Shown in pieces: positions 1 to 8,376 of a stretch of 64,000 bases of DNA (the first letter of the stretch is position 1; each line of letters opens with the position of its first letter). Under the pieces are notes generated by a model. That model searched no databases, was not told the origin of the DNA, and worked only from the letters and a program-made list of their open reading frames with translations. The stretch is from Halorientalis salina. Its GTDB lineage: Archaea > Halobacteriota > Halobacteria > Halobacteriales > Haloarculaceae. The translations under genes were made by a program, and so were the position numbers. The stretch covers positions 355,214-419,213 of the forward strand of contig NZ_SOSC01000003.1 of NCBI RefSeq assembly GCF_005049285.1, in the 5' to 3' direction.

Positions 1-450
1 GGAGCCCACACCATCGGCACTGGGTAACACGTCCGCGCCCGTCGCCTCGATGTACTCCGGCGGCGAGTGTTCGATCGTCGTTTCGAGGTAGTCGGCCCAG
101 CCGTCGATGAACCCGCTCATCATGATGTTGCCGATCTCCTTGACGCTGCTTTCGGCCATGTCACCGTCGGACGAACCGCCCGGAAGCGCCTCGACGATCG
201 GGTCCCGGCAACGCTCTTCGAAGACGAGCGTCGTATCCCCGTTCAGCACGCCCTCCATGCCGAACTGGATCCCGACGAATGGCTGGCCGGCGAGTTCCTC
301 ACCGACGTCGGCCCGGTCCATGAGGGTGATCTTGGTGACGTCGACGGCGGCGTCGATGCCGGTCATCTGCGCCATCATCGCCGTTGCCTGTTCGGCACCT
401 TCGTAGGCCAACTGGTTGAACGTCTCCAGCGACTGGATATCGACTTGCAT
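1..450 (-). CDS. cheC: Chemotaxis protein CheC (3' end beyond the window)
   Basis: Translation from an ATG 8 bases after the cheY stop gives 150 residues before the left edge, so the C-terminus is missing. The protein contains the CheC/CheX-type stretch ESSVKEIGNIMMSGFIDGWA, in which E..GN is the conserved phosphatase-type motif. CheC proteins in archaea dephosphorylate CheY-P and bind the deamidase CheD. Co-transcription with cheY is likely because both lie on the minus strand almost touching. Whether cheD follows outside the window cannot be seen. The family call is firm; which haloarchaeal CheC paralogue it is remains open. Confidence 0.88.
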   Translation of the reverse strand, partial: MQVDIQSLETFNQLAYEGAEQATAMMAQMTGIDAAVDVTKITLMDRADVGEELAGQPFVGIQFGMEGVLNGDTTLVFEERCRDPIVEALPGGSSDGDMAESSVKEIGNIMMSGFIDGWADYLETTIEHSPPEYIEATGADVLPSADGVGS

Positions 451-458
451 CGCGAGCT

Positions 459-818
459 CTAGGCCCCGACGGCGTCCTCGATTGCCTCGATAACACTCGG
501 TTTCTGGAAGGGTTTCGTGATGTATCCGTCCGCCCCGGCCTTGACGGCCTCTTTCATCTTCTCTTCCTGCCCGACGCTGGTACACATGATGACCGTCGCG
601 TCCGGGTCACCGCTTTTGATCTCGTCCGTCGCCTCGATTCCATCGCGGATGGGCATCACGATGTCCATCATCACCAAGTCGGGCGACTCTTCTTTGTACA
701 CTTCGACTGCTTCGACACCGTTCTCGACCTCGCCGACGATTTGGTGATCCTCCTCCAAGATCTCCCGCAGGAGGTTCCGCATGAACTCCGAATCGTCCGC
801 AATCAGTACCTCTGGCAT
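459..818 (-). CDS. cheY: Response regulator CheY
   Basis: A stand-alone receiver domain of 119 residues, the usual CheY length. The acidic pocket is D8-D9, the phospho-acceptor is D52 (in MMDIVMP), the switch threonine is T80 (MCTS) and the conserved lysine is K102 (TKPF). In haloarchaea CheY-P, made by CheA, reaches the archaellum motor through CheF. It heads a short minus-strand unit with cheC directly behind it. A TATA-like element lies about 35-40 bases upstream of the ATG, giving a short leader. All catalytic residues are present. Confidence 0.95.
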   Translation of the reverse strand: MPEVLIADDSEFMRNLLREILEEDHQIVGEVENGVEAVEVYKEESPDLVMMDIVMPIRDGIEATDEIKSGDPDATVIMCTSVGQEEKMKEAVKAGADGYITKPFQKPSVIEAIEDAVGA

Positions 819-850
819 AATCTGCTCGTCAGTTCCTTACCCGAATATCC

Positions 851-860
851 CAATAAACGC
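851..860 (-). promoter_or_regulatory. TATA-box candidate for cheY-cheC
   Basis: On the minus strand the sequence reads GCGTTTATTG, placed so that transcription would begin roughly 10-15 bases before the cheY ATG. Position and AT content fit a haloarchaeal promoter; no start-site data support it. Confidence 0.45.
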
Positions 861-983
861 TTCCCACGGATTATCGCGATTGATAGCACTGGCGGAGGGT
901 TTTCGACGGCAAGCACTACGTCTGACGCGGCGAAAGCGGTCCGACAGTGCGAGTTTCAGCGTCGAAATCGGCCCGGGGACACG

Positions 984-1478
984 TCACCGGCCGACGGAGA
1001 CCGTGGCGTTGCGTCGGTAGACGACCGTATCCGTCTCGAAACTCTGGACGCGGACCACGATTTCGGCGCGGTAGGAATCGTTTGTGAGCGTTTCAGGTGC
1101 GAACGCACGGTCGGAGAGCGCCACGCGCATCCGCCCCGTATCATCCGGGCTGAGCATTTCTGACGTCGAATCCGTGTAGTCGAGTCCGGGAACGGTGACC
1201 CGGTAGGTGAGCCTGGGACGACCGTCGATCGCAGCGACATCGACGACCGCCGGAGGCATCCGAAGGTAGTACACGCCAGTTCCGAACCGGCCGCGGTCGA
1301 TCCGGAGGTCCGACGCCGGGTCCGAGGCCATGCTGACGTTGGCCGAACCGTCGCCGAGGCTGTCGGGATCACGTTGTTCGGGCGTCAGATCGACGAGTCC
1401 CACGGCCGGCCCCGAAATCAATAGGACAAACAGCATGAACCCGAGTGTCAGGACACGGATGCGCCACACGAAATCCAT
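984..1478 (-). CDS. Small exported or membrane-anchored hypothetical protein
   Basis: The product has 164 residues. Residues 8-30 form a hydrophobic segment (LTLGFMLFVLLISGPAVGLV) that could be a signal peptide or an N-terminal anchor. The rest is polar and beta-rich, with alternating hydrophobic residues typical of a small extracellular beta-sandwich, and holds N-x-S/T sequons (NVS, NDS, NAT). I do not recognise the family. It lies between cheY and the archaellin genes on the same strand, so a role at the cell surface is possible but only inferred from position. A TATA-like site 27-36 bases upstream suggests a leaderless transcript of its own. Confidence 0.7.
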   Translation of the reverse strand: MDFVWRIRVLTLGFMLFVLLISGPAVGLVDLTPEQRDPDSLGDGSANVSMASDPASDLRIDRGRFGTGVYYLRMPPAVVDVAAIDGRPRLTYRVTVPGLDYTDSTSEMLSPDDTGRMRVALSDRAFAPETLTNDSYRAEIVVRVQSFETDTVVYRRNATVSVGR

Positions 1479-1504
1479 CTCGTTTGGGGTTGAGAAGCCA
1501 ACTA

Positions 1505-1514
1505 CCTAAAATAC
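1505..1514 (-). promoter_or_regulatory. TATA-box candidate for the small exported protein
   Basis: The minus strand reads GTATTTTAGG, centred about 31 bases before the ATG, which fits a leaderless or very short-leader transcript. Confidence 0.45.
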
Positions 1515-2179
1515 TCGGCCAGCCGACTGGATTGATATTCGACATGGTAATGACTGTTGATGGATGGGAAAATCATCTAACGTACAGCTAGGGCACTGGT
1601 TTGGGACCGGCACGTACAGGCGATACGCCAAAACAGAGAGGCTTTTATTAGTATCGAGGGGAGAATCGGCCCGTTTTATCGCTCAGCGAGGAATGAATGA
1701 CACCGCTGGTAACCTTACGCAGCCACACCGCTATGTGGAAAGAACGGAATGAGAGATATCGGTTTATACGTGAAGTAGCAGCGCCAAAGCCTATCTGGAG
1801 AGATACTGTACGCGGTCGAAAGCAGATGGCTCTGGGTGTGAGCTCAGTAGATGGGAGTATTCGGATTCAGCGGCATATACTCAGATCCACAATATTTTGT
1901 GTTCAATCACGGAATAACCATGGCCCGGTCTATGGGTTTCTGGCATCCTTACGAATGCTCATATTCCATATAGGTTGTGAGTTCGTCCGAAGTACATCCC
2001 TCCAGAAACCCGTTTCTCCGTGGCCCTGTCCTTCTCAGTACGGGAACCGAAGGGTCGTCGATGGGACGTGTTCTCTAGGCTCTGTTTAAACAGGTAATTA
2101 CAATTATAGCGGTCCGTGCCCCAGCGTTAGTCTTCAATCTGTTTCGATGCTGCCGTGAAAATGGCCCAGTGACGCAGTA
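1515..2179. other. AT-rich intergenic stretch without a convincing gene
   Basis: Base composition drops well below that of the neighbouring genes. The longest open frames (about 62 and 130 codons on the plus strand) lack the acidic amino-acid and codon pattern of every other gene here and show no recognisable motif, so I do not call them. The stretch may be a decayed remnant or simply the long regulatory spacer common around archaellin loci. TTTAAACA lies near 2087. Confidence 0.5.
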
Positions 2180-2872
2180 TCAGAGCTCTAGTCCCTGATT
2201 CTCCTTGACTTCCGCCAGCAGGTCCGCGATGGTGTCGTCGGCCGAGAGGTTCGTCGACTGGAGCGCACTTCGAAGCGCCTTGGTCGGGTAGCGGATCGGC
2301 ACGTTCGCCTCCATGAGCAGGATGCCCAGGACTTGGCCCACCGGCGTGTTGCGGTCGACCTGCTGGGCGTACCACATCACGAGCGTCTCGAAGGTCGTAA
2401 CGACGTCGTTCGAGACCATCCGCTGCTGGGAGACGTTCCCCCCGAAATTCGCCGTGACATCGAACGCGTAGTCGGAGTTCGATGCCTGCAGATCCTCGGA
2501 CAGCCAGTTGTGAACCGAGCGCGCGTCGAGCGACTGGGACTGTGGTTGTGGCTGCGACTGAGACGGTGACTGTGATGCGGACGGCTGGTCGGCCTCCGTG
2601 TTGGGAGCCGATTCGAGGGGCGTCGGATCGTCGTTGTCGATCGCCGGGTTCGGTCCGGTCTTGTACTCGTCGCTCGCCGGGGTGTCGGCCTGTCCCGCCT
2701 CTAGCTCGCCGGCCGGATCGGTTTGCTGGTCGGTGACAGGGCCGCCCGAGGAAACGACGTAGCGACCGTCGTCGATCTCTTTGACGCGCTCGTCGTTCGA
2801 GATGTCGAGCTCTTCAGGGGAGAGAACCGGCCCCTCTTCGATGTCCGCATCCTCGTCCAGGCCCGAGGGCAT
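2180..2872 (-). CDS. Conserved acidic haloarchaeal protein beside the archaellin genes
   Basis: The product has 230 residues in two parts. An N-terminal acidic head (EGPVLSPEELDISNDERV and EIDDGRYVVSS) is followed by a low-complexity Gln/Ser/Pro linker around residues 95-115. A helical C-terminal domain of roughly 110 residues follows, with VSQQRMVSNDVVTTFETLVMW and a leucine-rich end. There are no membrane segments. From memory the N-terminal signature matches a haloarchaeal domain of unknown function; I cannot confirm its number. It is encoded directly downstream of the three archaellins on the same strand but has its own TATA-like site. A cytoplasmic accessory role in archaellum assembly or regulation is inference only. 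Confidence 0.8.
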   Translation of the reverse strand: MPSGLDEDADIEEGPVLSPEELDISNDERVKEIDDGRYVVSSGGPVTDQQTDPAGELEAGQADTPASDEYKTGPNPAIDNDDPTPLESAPNTEADQPSASQSPSQSQPQPQSQSLDARSVHNWLSEDLQASNSDYAFDVTANFGGNVSQQRMVSNDVVTTFETLVMWYAQQVDRNTPVGQVLGILLMEANVPIRYPTKALRSALQSTNLSADDTIADLLAEVKENQGLEL

Positions 2873-2892
2873 AGTGTGGTAGTCAGTGACGA

Positions 2893-2906
2893 GCGAATAT
2901 AATTCC
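2893..2906 (-). promoter_or_regulatory. TATA-box candidate for the acidic archaellin-linked protein
   Basis: The minus strand reads GGAATTATATTCGC, centred about 28 bases before the start codon, the spacing expected for a leaderless haloarchaeal transcript. Confidence 0.5.
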
Positions 2907-2964
2907 GTTGGTTGGAGCTACATAGGTAGCATCTTGGTACTAAAAGGGAAAGCGTCGCGTACGG

Positions 2965-3663
2965 TTACAGCCGAACTGCCGTCTTTCCGCTCAACGATTC
3001 GGGCACAGTCAACTGGACGGTCGATGCGGTCCCAGATGACGTCGTAATGCGGAGCGAAGTCGTACTGCCCTCGTTGAGGCCACTGCCCCGAATAGTATTA
3101 TCGTCGGTGATTGATTCGCCGTATGCGTTGCCAATGGCGTTATCCACACCATCCTCGGAGTCACCAACATCGATCACGATGTTAACACGGTCGTCACCAC
3201 TGTTAATGACCGGTGAACCGCTACTACCAGAGAGCGAGTCGTCTTCATCCTTTATTGCATTGTGGGCGAACGCCCCGTCAACGTTTCCATTTCCATCGAA
3301 GTTGTCTTCGTGAACTAGGTCGTACGTGCCAGAATCATCGACCCACTGCATGGTGAGGCCAGTCAGATCGATATCTTGAGCACCAGGCCCCTTCGTCGCG
3401 ACGAGGATGACACCACCGATCGAAGTATCACCGTCAGTAGTTGTCTTTACCCCACTAGCTTGGAGAACCTGCAGTCGATTCGTCACCTGATCACCGCTCT
3501 GTTGTCCAGTCTCCTCTGACTTGCTCTGCAGGAAGCCTGCCGTGTTGATCAGCACGCCGGCCGCAATCGCTGCGACCAGTACCATCGCAATAAACACGAT
3601 CAGTGTCCCGATCCCGACCTGGCCTCTGAGCCTCTCTTTCGTTTCGTCGTCTATATCAAACAT
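2965..3663 (-). CDS. arlB: Archaellin (archaellum filament subunit), copy 1
   Basis: The product has 232 residues from MFDIDDET. The class III signal peptide is followed by the archaellin hydrophobic helix [20 protein letters not shown]. The expected cleavage by the prepilin-type peptidase (ArlK/PibD family) is after RLRG, before QVGIGT. The N-terminal helix would form the filament core; the variable middle and the Ser/Thr-rich C-terminal half face outward. A TTG four codons upstream is open in frame, but the ATG before FDIDDE is chosen because it matches its two neighbours. It is the last of three tandem copies. All share the C-terminus PESLSGKTA(V/A)RL, which points to duplication plus gene conversion. 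Confidence 0.93.
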   Translation of the reverse strand: MFDIDDETKERLRGQVGIGTLIVFIAMVLVAAIAAGVLINTAGFLQSKSEETGQQSGDQVTNRLQVLQASGVKTTTDGDTSIGGVILVATKGPGAQDIDLTGLTMQWVDDSGTYDLVHEDNFDGNGNVDGAFAHNAIKDEDDSLSGSSGSPVINSGDDRVNIVIDVGDSEDGVDNAIGNAYGESITDDNTIRGSGLNEGSTTSLRITTSSGTASTVQLTVPESLSGKTAVRL

Positions 3664-3703
3664 AGTATGTCTCAACCGTCCGAACGGCGAAGAGCCACCG
3701 AAT

Positions 3704-3745
3704 CGGACTCTATAGTCTTAATAAAGGGTAGCGATGATAAGTGTA
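3704..3745 (-). promoter_or_regulatory. Promoter of archaellin copy 1
   Basis: The minus strand carries ACTTATC followed 23 bases later by TAGAGTCCG, about 41 bases before the ATG. The same pair, a TTATC/TTATA box, 22-23 bases, then TAGAGTCCG, precedes all three archaellin genes. The repeated spacing argues for a real TATA box and start site. Confidence 0.65.
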
Positions 3746-3924
3746 ACCCGCAAATTATCGCGATCTGAATAGTGAATTCCTTTGTGTTGTCACTTTTTCG
3801 ATTTCTCAGACCTTTTTGATCGAACACTCGGGGGAAAACTAATCTACGCGAATCTTCAGTGACAAATCTGCCCTCAGTAGCCACTCTCGAATGACAGATC
3901 TGCGAAAAAAGCAGTATCAGACGT

Positions 3925-4647
3925 TTACAGGCGAACTGCCGTCTTCCCGCTCAGCGATTCGGGCACGACCAACTGGACAGTCGATGCCGTGCTGGACGCA
4001 GTTGTGATGCGGATCGAGGCTGTCTCGCCTTCCTCAAGACCGCCAGAATTCTCACGGAGGATTGTTCCGTCAGTTTCAGTAGTAGGATCGGTTTCATATG
4101 CGCTCAGATCGGATCCCGACCCACCAACGTCTTTCGCACCAACGTCAATAACGATGTTGACGCGGTCGTCGCCACTGTTGATAACCGGCGATCCATCCTC
4201 GCCAGTCGCGTCCCGAATCGATCCGTCCTCGTCTTTGATAGCCGTTTGTGCGAAGGCCCCATCGACGTTACCCTCATACTCGTGTTCGTGGACGAGGTCG
4301 TATGTCCCAGTGTCATCAACCCACTGCATCGTAATACCTCGCAGTGCGATGTCTTCAGCACCCGGGGCCTTCGTCACGACCAAGTTCACAGCGCCGAGTC
4401 TTGGACTGGAGTCAAACGAAGCCGACGTTTTCTCACCGCTGGCCTGAAGGACTTGCAGGCGGTTCGTCACCTGTTCGCCGCTCTGTTGTCCTGTCTCTTC
4501 TGACTTACTTTGCAGGAACCCGGCCGTATTAATCAGGACGCCCGCAGCGATTGCGGCGACCAGCACCATCGCGATAAACACGATGAGTGTCCCAATTCCG
4601 ACCTGGGCACGGAGCTTCTCTTTCGTTTCGTCGTCTATGTCGAACAT
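3925..4647 (-). CDS. arlB: Archaellin, copy 2, with Ala instead of Gly before the cleavage site
   Basis: The product has 240 residues from MFDIDDET, with the same hydrophobic core helix and C-terminus as its neighbours. The middle diverges ([21 protein letters not shown]). The residue before the expected signal-peptidase cut is Ala: the sequence reads [10 protein letters not shown], where copies 1 and 3 have R-L-R-G or E-L-R-G. One GGC to GCC change explains it. Prepilin-type peptidases usually want Gly at this position, though archaeal enzymes tolerate Ala to some degree, so processing may be slower. In-frame codons continue 11 residues upstream but no homology supports them. It has its own promoter. 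Confidence 0.93.
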   Translation of the reverse strand: MFDIDDETKEKLRAQVGIGTLIVFIAMVLVAAIAAGVLINTAGFLQSKSEETGQQSGEQVTNRLQVLQASGEKTSASFDSSPRLGAVNLVVTKAPGAEDIALRGITMQWVDDTGTYDLVHEHEYEGNVDGAFAQTAIKDEDGSIRDATGEDGSPVINSGDDRVNIVIDVGAKDVGGSGSDLSAYETDPTTETDGTILRENSGGLEEGETASIRITTASSTASTVQLVVPESLSGKTAVRL

Positions 4648-4688
4648 GGGTATCACGTGCGCCCGGGAGGACAACCGCATTGTCGACC

Positions 4689-4730
4689 CGGACTCTATCT
4701 ATAGGGAGCCAGACAAAGGGTATAAAATTG
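4689..4730 (-). promoter_or_regulatory. Promoter of archaellin copy 2
   Basis: The minus strand has TTTTATA then 23 bases then TAGAGTCCGGG, about 42 bases before the ATG. This is the same arrangement as at copies 1 and 3, although the sequence between the two blocks differs. Confidence 0.7.
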
Positions 4731-4856
4731 ACCCAGACATTATCACCGATGAAAACAGAGATTTTAGACACAGATCACCGTCTATCCCAAATAGATCAGC
4801 AAAAAACAATACCAGAGTGCAACTCCATCCGGTGTCCCGCAAAGATAGTCAGACGA

Positions 4857-5606
4857 TTACAACCGCGCTGCCGTCTTACCGCTCAGAGATTCGGGAACTG
4901 TAAGTTGGAGGGTAGTCGCGGTTCCCGACTGCGTTGTGATTCGAATCGAGGCTGTCGATCCCTCTTCAAGTCCGTCTTCGCTATCGCGGATTATTCGTTT
5001 GGCAACTCCCTTGTCCACATCCAGATCATCAGGGTAAGAATAATCATCTAATTCATTGTATGCATCAGCAATTCTCTTTGTTTGCTCAACAGTACTAGAT
5101 TCATCATAGTCCGAGTCCCCGACGTCGATAACGAGCCGGACGCGATCATCGTTACTGTTGATCACAGGAGAGTCTTCGCCTATCGAACCGTCAGTATCTT
5201 TGACCACTGACTGAGCGAACGCCCCGTCAACGTTTCCTGTATAGACGTTTTCATGGACGAGATCGTAGGACCCAGTATTATCAACCCATTGCATCGTAAT
5301 CCCTTCTATCGCAATATCCTCAGCACCCGGTGATTTCGTTGCGACCATCTCAACCCCACCGATCACGGTAGAGTCATCCTGACCAGTTTTCATACCAGTC
5401 GTTTGAAGGACTTGCAACCGATTCGTCACCTGTTCGCCGCTCTGTTGACCTGTCTCTTCGGACTTACTCTGCAGGAAGCCGGCCGTATTGATCAGGACAC
5501 CGGCCGCGATCGCCGCGACCAGCACCATCGCGATGAACACGATGAGCGTCCCGATACCGACCTGCCCCCGGAGCTCCTCTTTCGTTTCGTCGTCTATGTC
5601 GAACAT
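4857..5606 (-). CDS. arlB: Archaellin, copy 3 (first in transcription order)
   Basis: The product has 249 residues from MFDIDDET, the longest of the three. The class III signal ends EELRG before QVGIGT, followed by the usual archaellin helix. Its central region carries an extra acidic, Tyr-rich insertion ([20 protein letters not shown]) not present in the neighbours and presumably exposed on the filament surface. The base composition of that insertion is more AT-rich than the rest. The last residues [12 protein letters not shown] match the sister genes. A GTG three codons upstream is possible, but the aligned ATG is preferred. It carries its own promoter about 44 bases upstream. Confidence 0.93.
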   Translation of the reverse strand: MFDIDDETKEELRGQVGIGTLIVFIAMVLVAAIAAGVLINTAGFLQSKSEETGQQSGEQVTNRLQVLQTTGMKTGQDDSTVIGGVEMVATKSPGAEDIAIEGITMQWVDNTGSYDLVHENVYTGNVDGAFAQSVVKDTDGSIGEDSPVINSNDDRVRLVIDVGDSDYDESSTVEQTKRIADAYNELDDYSYPDDLDVDKGVAKRIIRDSEDGLEEGSTASIRITTQSGTATTLQLTVPESLSGKTAARL

Positions 5607-5649
5607 GGGTATCACATGCGCCCGAGTGAGCGGGAAACCGCTATGAACC

Positions 5650-5690
5650 CGGACTCTACTTGACGGTTCGAGAGCGTGATGATAAAATCA
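5650..5690 (-). promoter_or_regulatory. Promoter of archaellin copy 3
   Basis: The minus strand has TTTTATC, 22 bases, then TAGAGTCCGGG, about 44 bases before the ATG, as in copies 1 and 2. The surrounding spacer (5607-5889) is AT-rich and shows no gene. Confidence 0.7.
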
Positions 5691-5889
5691 CCTTTCTAAA
5701 TATCATAACTGAAAACAGAATTAATGAGAATCGGACGATGGGTCAGAGAGCCATCCAGGAGGAGGAATAGTACAGATCCCGTGATAAGCTCGACTGATAA
5801 CCAGAAGGTGTTTTTCGACAGTATCAGGAATCGAATCCGCTATCAGGGAGAAAACTGGCACTCACCGACGCGGGAAAGTGGCTGTCGGC

Positions 5890-6174
5890 TCACTCGTACG
5901 TGACCAGACTGTACATCACGAACAGATACCCGAAGGTCGTCAGTCCGCTGTTGACGAGCAGGAGTCGCTTTGTCCCGTCGAACTCGGTGAGAAAGGCACT
6001 GATCATCGTCGCTGCGGCCCCGGCGACTGCCAGCGAGAACCCGACCGAGAGGTGTAACATCGCATTACGTGACGTTTGGACGTACGCGCGTATCGCCATC
6101 CCGACCATGGTCAGGCCGGCGACGACGAAAACCAGGGTCGACACGGCGTAGAGGACCTCGATAAGTGCAACCAT
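5890..6174 (-). CDS. Small membrane protein with three predicted helices
   Basis: The product has 94 residues, almost entirely hydrophobic, with membrane spans near residues 4-27, 41-61 and 70-90 and short charged loops (RAYVQTSRN, FDGTKR). I recognise the type, a haloarchaeal membrane protein often encoded beside a winged-helix regulator, but no known function. The winged-helix gene lies 138 bases upstream on the same strand, so the two may be co-transcribed. The C-terminus is short (VTYE) and without a domain. No enzymatic motif is visible. Confidence 0.75.
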   Translation of the reverse strand: MVALIEVLYAVSTLVFVVAGLTMVGMAIRAYVQTSRNAMLHLSVGFSLAVAGAAATMISAFLTEFDGTKRLLLVNSGLTTFGYLFVMYSLVTYE

Positions 6175-6312
6175 CGTTCAATAGACCACCGTAGAGACCG
6201 CCGTCTCTTAAATCCACGCTTGAAAATATCTCTGCTGATAATCCCTGGTTACACCGAGAGAGAAACCGCCGGAGGGAACGCGGGAACAGTACAGGCGGGC
6301 ACAGTTGAAACC

Positions 6313-6648
6313 TCAGCTCTCCGAGAGGGTACGCCAGGCCTCGTCGAGTTTGTTGGTCACTTCCGACCGCTCCTCGACCGTCACCGACAGCTCGTTGGCG
6401 AAGTCGACGGTGATCTCCTCGACGTTCCGGCGGTACACCTTGATCCGTCGACGGTCGTCCGAGAGGATGTTGTCGTGGAGTTCCAGCAGGTCGTGTTCGG
6501 TCAGTTCGTCGATGCGCCGATAACACGTGGCGATCGGAATGTCGAGTTCCTCGCTGAGTCCCTGGGCCGACTGGGGCTCGTCTGTCGCCTCCAGGATCTC
6601 TGCACTGTACTTGTTCCCGAGGGTCCGGAGTATCTCAGCTGGTGGCAT
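6313..6648 (-). CDS. Winged-helix transcription regulator (ArsR-like)
   Basis: The product has 111 residues. The helix-turn-helix occupies residues 10-50 (SAEILEATDEPQSAQGLSEE, then DIPIATCYRRIDELTEHDLL) and the wing follows at DRRRIKVYRRNVEEI. The C-terminal helix is probably for dimerisation. The family is ArsR/TrmB-like. There are no metal-binding cysteines beyond a single Cys in the recognition helix. The ATG is preceded by a perfect inverted repeat between start codon and TATA box, suggesting autoregulation. The gene sits among taxis genes, between a membrane protein and a KaiC-like ATPase, so control of motility is a reasonable guess but not shown. Confidence 0.85.
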   Translation of the reverse strand: MPPAEILRTLGNKYSAEILEATDEPQSAQGLSEELDIPIATCYRRIDELTEHDLLELHDNILSDDRRRIKVYRRNVEEITVDFANELSVTVEERSEVTNKLDEAWRTLSES

Positions 6649-6650
6649 CT

Positions 6651-6686
6651 ATTATCAGATAATGAATTTTCTAAAGTATAAAATTG
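6651..6686 (-). promoter_or_regulatory. Promoter and inverted-repeat operator of the winged-helix gene
   Basis: The TATA-like AATTTTATACTTT lies at 6673-6685 on the minus strand. Between it and the ATG is ATTATCAGATAAT (6651-6663), a perfect 6-bp inverted repeat with one central base. It sits where a bound repressor would block the transcription start. It is a candidate autoregulatory operator. Confidence 0.5.
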
Positions 6687-6810
6687 ACGGGTCAGACGGA
6701 CAGAATAACGGACCCATACGCCGGGTCGTAAGGAGAGTTTTCGGAACCGAAAAACGACGTATCGGTCGGTTACGATCGTTATCGAGGGTAATAACGGTGT
6801 GTCAAAGGGG

Positions 6811-7536
6811 TTAGATGGGCGATTCCTCTTCGCTCATCATCGAGAAGGCACTGGCGTTCTCGTGGACCGTGATGCCGCCCTGTTCGATCTCCATGGGGAA
6901 GATGTCGGTCTCGATGTTCTGTTTGCGCATCTTCGCGACCCAGACGTACCGGTTGACGCCGGACTCGGTCGGCGTCTGGATCAGGTAGATGTTCCCGTCG
7001 GTGAGGTAGTTCTCCAGGCCGATGTCGGTGTCGGGGAACATCGCGCCCTGTTCGTTGGTCATCAGCGTCGTCAGTTCGTTCTTCCGGAGGATGTCCGTGA
7101 ACTTCAGCAGGTAGGTCCGCTTTTCTTTTTCGTTCTCGAAAAAGAGCTGGAACATCGTCAGCGAGTCGAGGACGAGGCGCTGGTAGTCCTCGCCCTGGAT
7201 GTCGTCGAGCAGGATGTCGAGTGAGGAGGAGAAATCGTTCTCCCGGAGCAACACCTGTTTGTCGTAGACCTTGATGTCGCCGCTCTCGACGTAGTCGTCC
7301 CAGTCCTCGAAGCCGATGGACTCGGCGGCCTCGCGGATGTCCTGGGCGTTTTCCTCGAAGGAGAGATAGATCCCTTTCTCGTCGAAGTGTTTGACGCCGT
7401 TGTAGATGTACTGGAGTCCCAGAATGCTCTTCCCCGCCCCCGGGTTGCCGCTGACGAGCGTCGTCGAGTTCGTCACGATCCCACCGTTGAGTATCGAGTC
7501 GAGCCCATCGATACCCGTCTTGGTTAGCTCTACCAT
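6811..7536 (-). CDS. KaiC-like RecA-superfamily ATPase
   Basis: The product has 241 residues and a single KaiC domain. It has Walker A GNPGAGKS near residue 30, the paired glutamates of the KaiC family in YLSFEEN near residue 80, and Walker B-type LVLDSLTMF near residue 140. KaiC-like proteins in archaea bind ATP and often act as signalling or assembly ATPases; the archaellum component ArlH is a degenerate relative. This protein keeps both Walker motifs and the Glu pair, so ATP hydrolysis is likely. It lies between the winged-helix gene and cheW. A T-rich TATA-like run 30-40 bases upstream is its probable promoter. Its partner is unknown. Confidence 0.85.
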   Translation of the reverse strand: MVELTKTGIDGLDSILNGGIVTNSTTLVSGNPGAGKSILGLQYIYNGVKHFDEKGIYLSFEENAQDIREAAESIGFEDWDDYVESGDIKVYDKQVLLRENDFSSSLDILLDDIQGEDYQRLVLDSLTMFQLFFENEKEKRTYLLKFTDILRKNELTTLMTNEQGAMFPDTDIGLENYLTDGNIYLIQTPTESGVNRYVWVAKMRKQNIETDIFPMEIEQGGITVHENASAFSMMSEEESPI

Positions 7537-7633
7537 TGGTTGGTTGGACGGGTATACGAGTCGGAAATTAAAAAAGCATCCGTCATCGACCTGAAAAATC
7601 GACGGGCATCGATGCCGACGGTTGGCGGCGGCG

Positions 7634-8098
7634 CTAGCTGTGAACGGCCTGGGGGTCGACCCAGATGACGAAGCTGTCGTCGTCGGTGTCGCCGTGTTTG
7701 ATGACGCCGCGAACCGCTTCGCGACCGCTTTCGGGCGCGTCTTCGACGGTCTCGTCGTCGAGTTTGACGACCTGGTACACCTCGTCGACGAGCCAACCGG
7801 CCGCCTTCCGGTTGGCGATGATGTCCGGGTCGAAGACGATGATGCGCTTGCTGTCGGCCGACGTCTCGTCGATGTCGAAGACGGTTTTCGGATCGACGAT
7901 GGCCGTCGTTCGACCGCGCAGATCCATCACGCCGTCGACGTAGTCGGGTGCGTTCGGGAGGTCGGTCAGGTCACCGACGTCGACGATCTCGGTGACGTAG
8001 TCGATATCGACGCAGTACGTCTCCGAGCCGAGTTTGAACTCCAGTACCTGCCCGGTCGCATCGACGTCGTCCGTGTTCGTGGGTGTCGCCTGTGACAT
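7634..8098 (-). CDS. cheW: Chemotaxis coupling protein CheW
   Basis: The product has 154 residues: a CheW-like double beta-barrel domain after a short polar N-terminus. Typical segments are VLEFKLGSETYCVDIDYVTE, the conserved PNAPDYVDGVMDLRGR (ligand for the CheA P5 domain and receptors) and AGWLVDEVYQVV. It couples transducers (Htr proteins) to CheA in the cytoplasmic array. It is divergent from cheB. Its TATA-like CTTAAG (8163-8171) would leave a leader of about 40-45 bases containing two short hairpins, unusual for this mostly leaderless region. Confidence 0.95.
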   Translation of the reverse strand: MSQATPTNTDDVDATGQVLEFKLGSETYCVDIDYVTEIVDVGDLTDLPNAPDYVDGVMDLRGRTTAIVDPKTVFDIDETSADSKRIIVFDPDIIANRKAAGWLVDEVYQVVKLDDETVEDAPESGREAVRGVIKHGDTDDDSFVIWVDPQAVHS

Positions 8099-8376
8099 AT
8101 CCGTTCACCTCGACCGCGCCCGCTTGCGGTCGTTCTCCGTACCGATTCGGAGAGCCGAACCGAACTTAAGACTGACCCCTGGGCTATCACATTTGATTAC
8201 GGGGGCGGTGTCTTTATTGGTCGCTCGCGGGTACGATAGCAACAGAACTAAAGGATGGCGTCAGCCCTGGCACGTGAGAGGCAGAGTCACCACGTCGAAC
8301 GACAGTCGGTCGTGTGGCCGGCGGTCGGTTCGGAGGGCGTGGACAACGACTGGATCGGGCACGCGGGGACGGCGTA
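8099..8376. promoter_or_regulatory. Divergent cheW / cheB control region
   Basis: This 278-base spacer holds the promoters of both units. Toward cheW there is a TATA-like CTTAAG near 8165, then two small hairpins: GACCGC/GCGGTC near 8107-8126 and CTCCG/CGGAG near 8133-8150. Toward cheB, TCTTTATTGG at 8211-8220 is the best TATA candidate, which leaves an unusually long leader of about 130 bases. No gene is seen. Confidence 0.45.

Noticed and set aside
1697..2089. 130-codon plus-strand open frame in the AT-rich gap
   Set aside because: Basic, Cys-containing, non-haloarchaeal composition with no motif or start signals.
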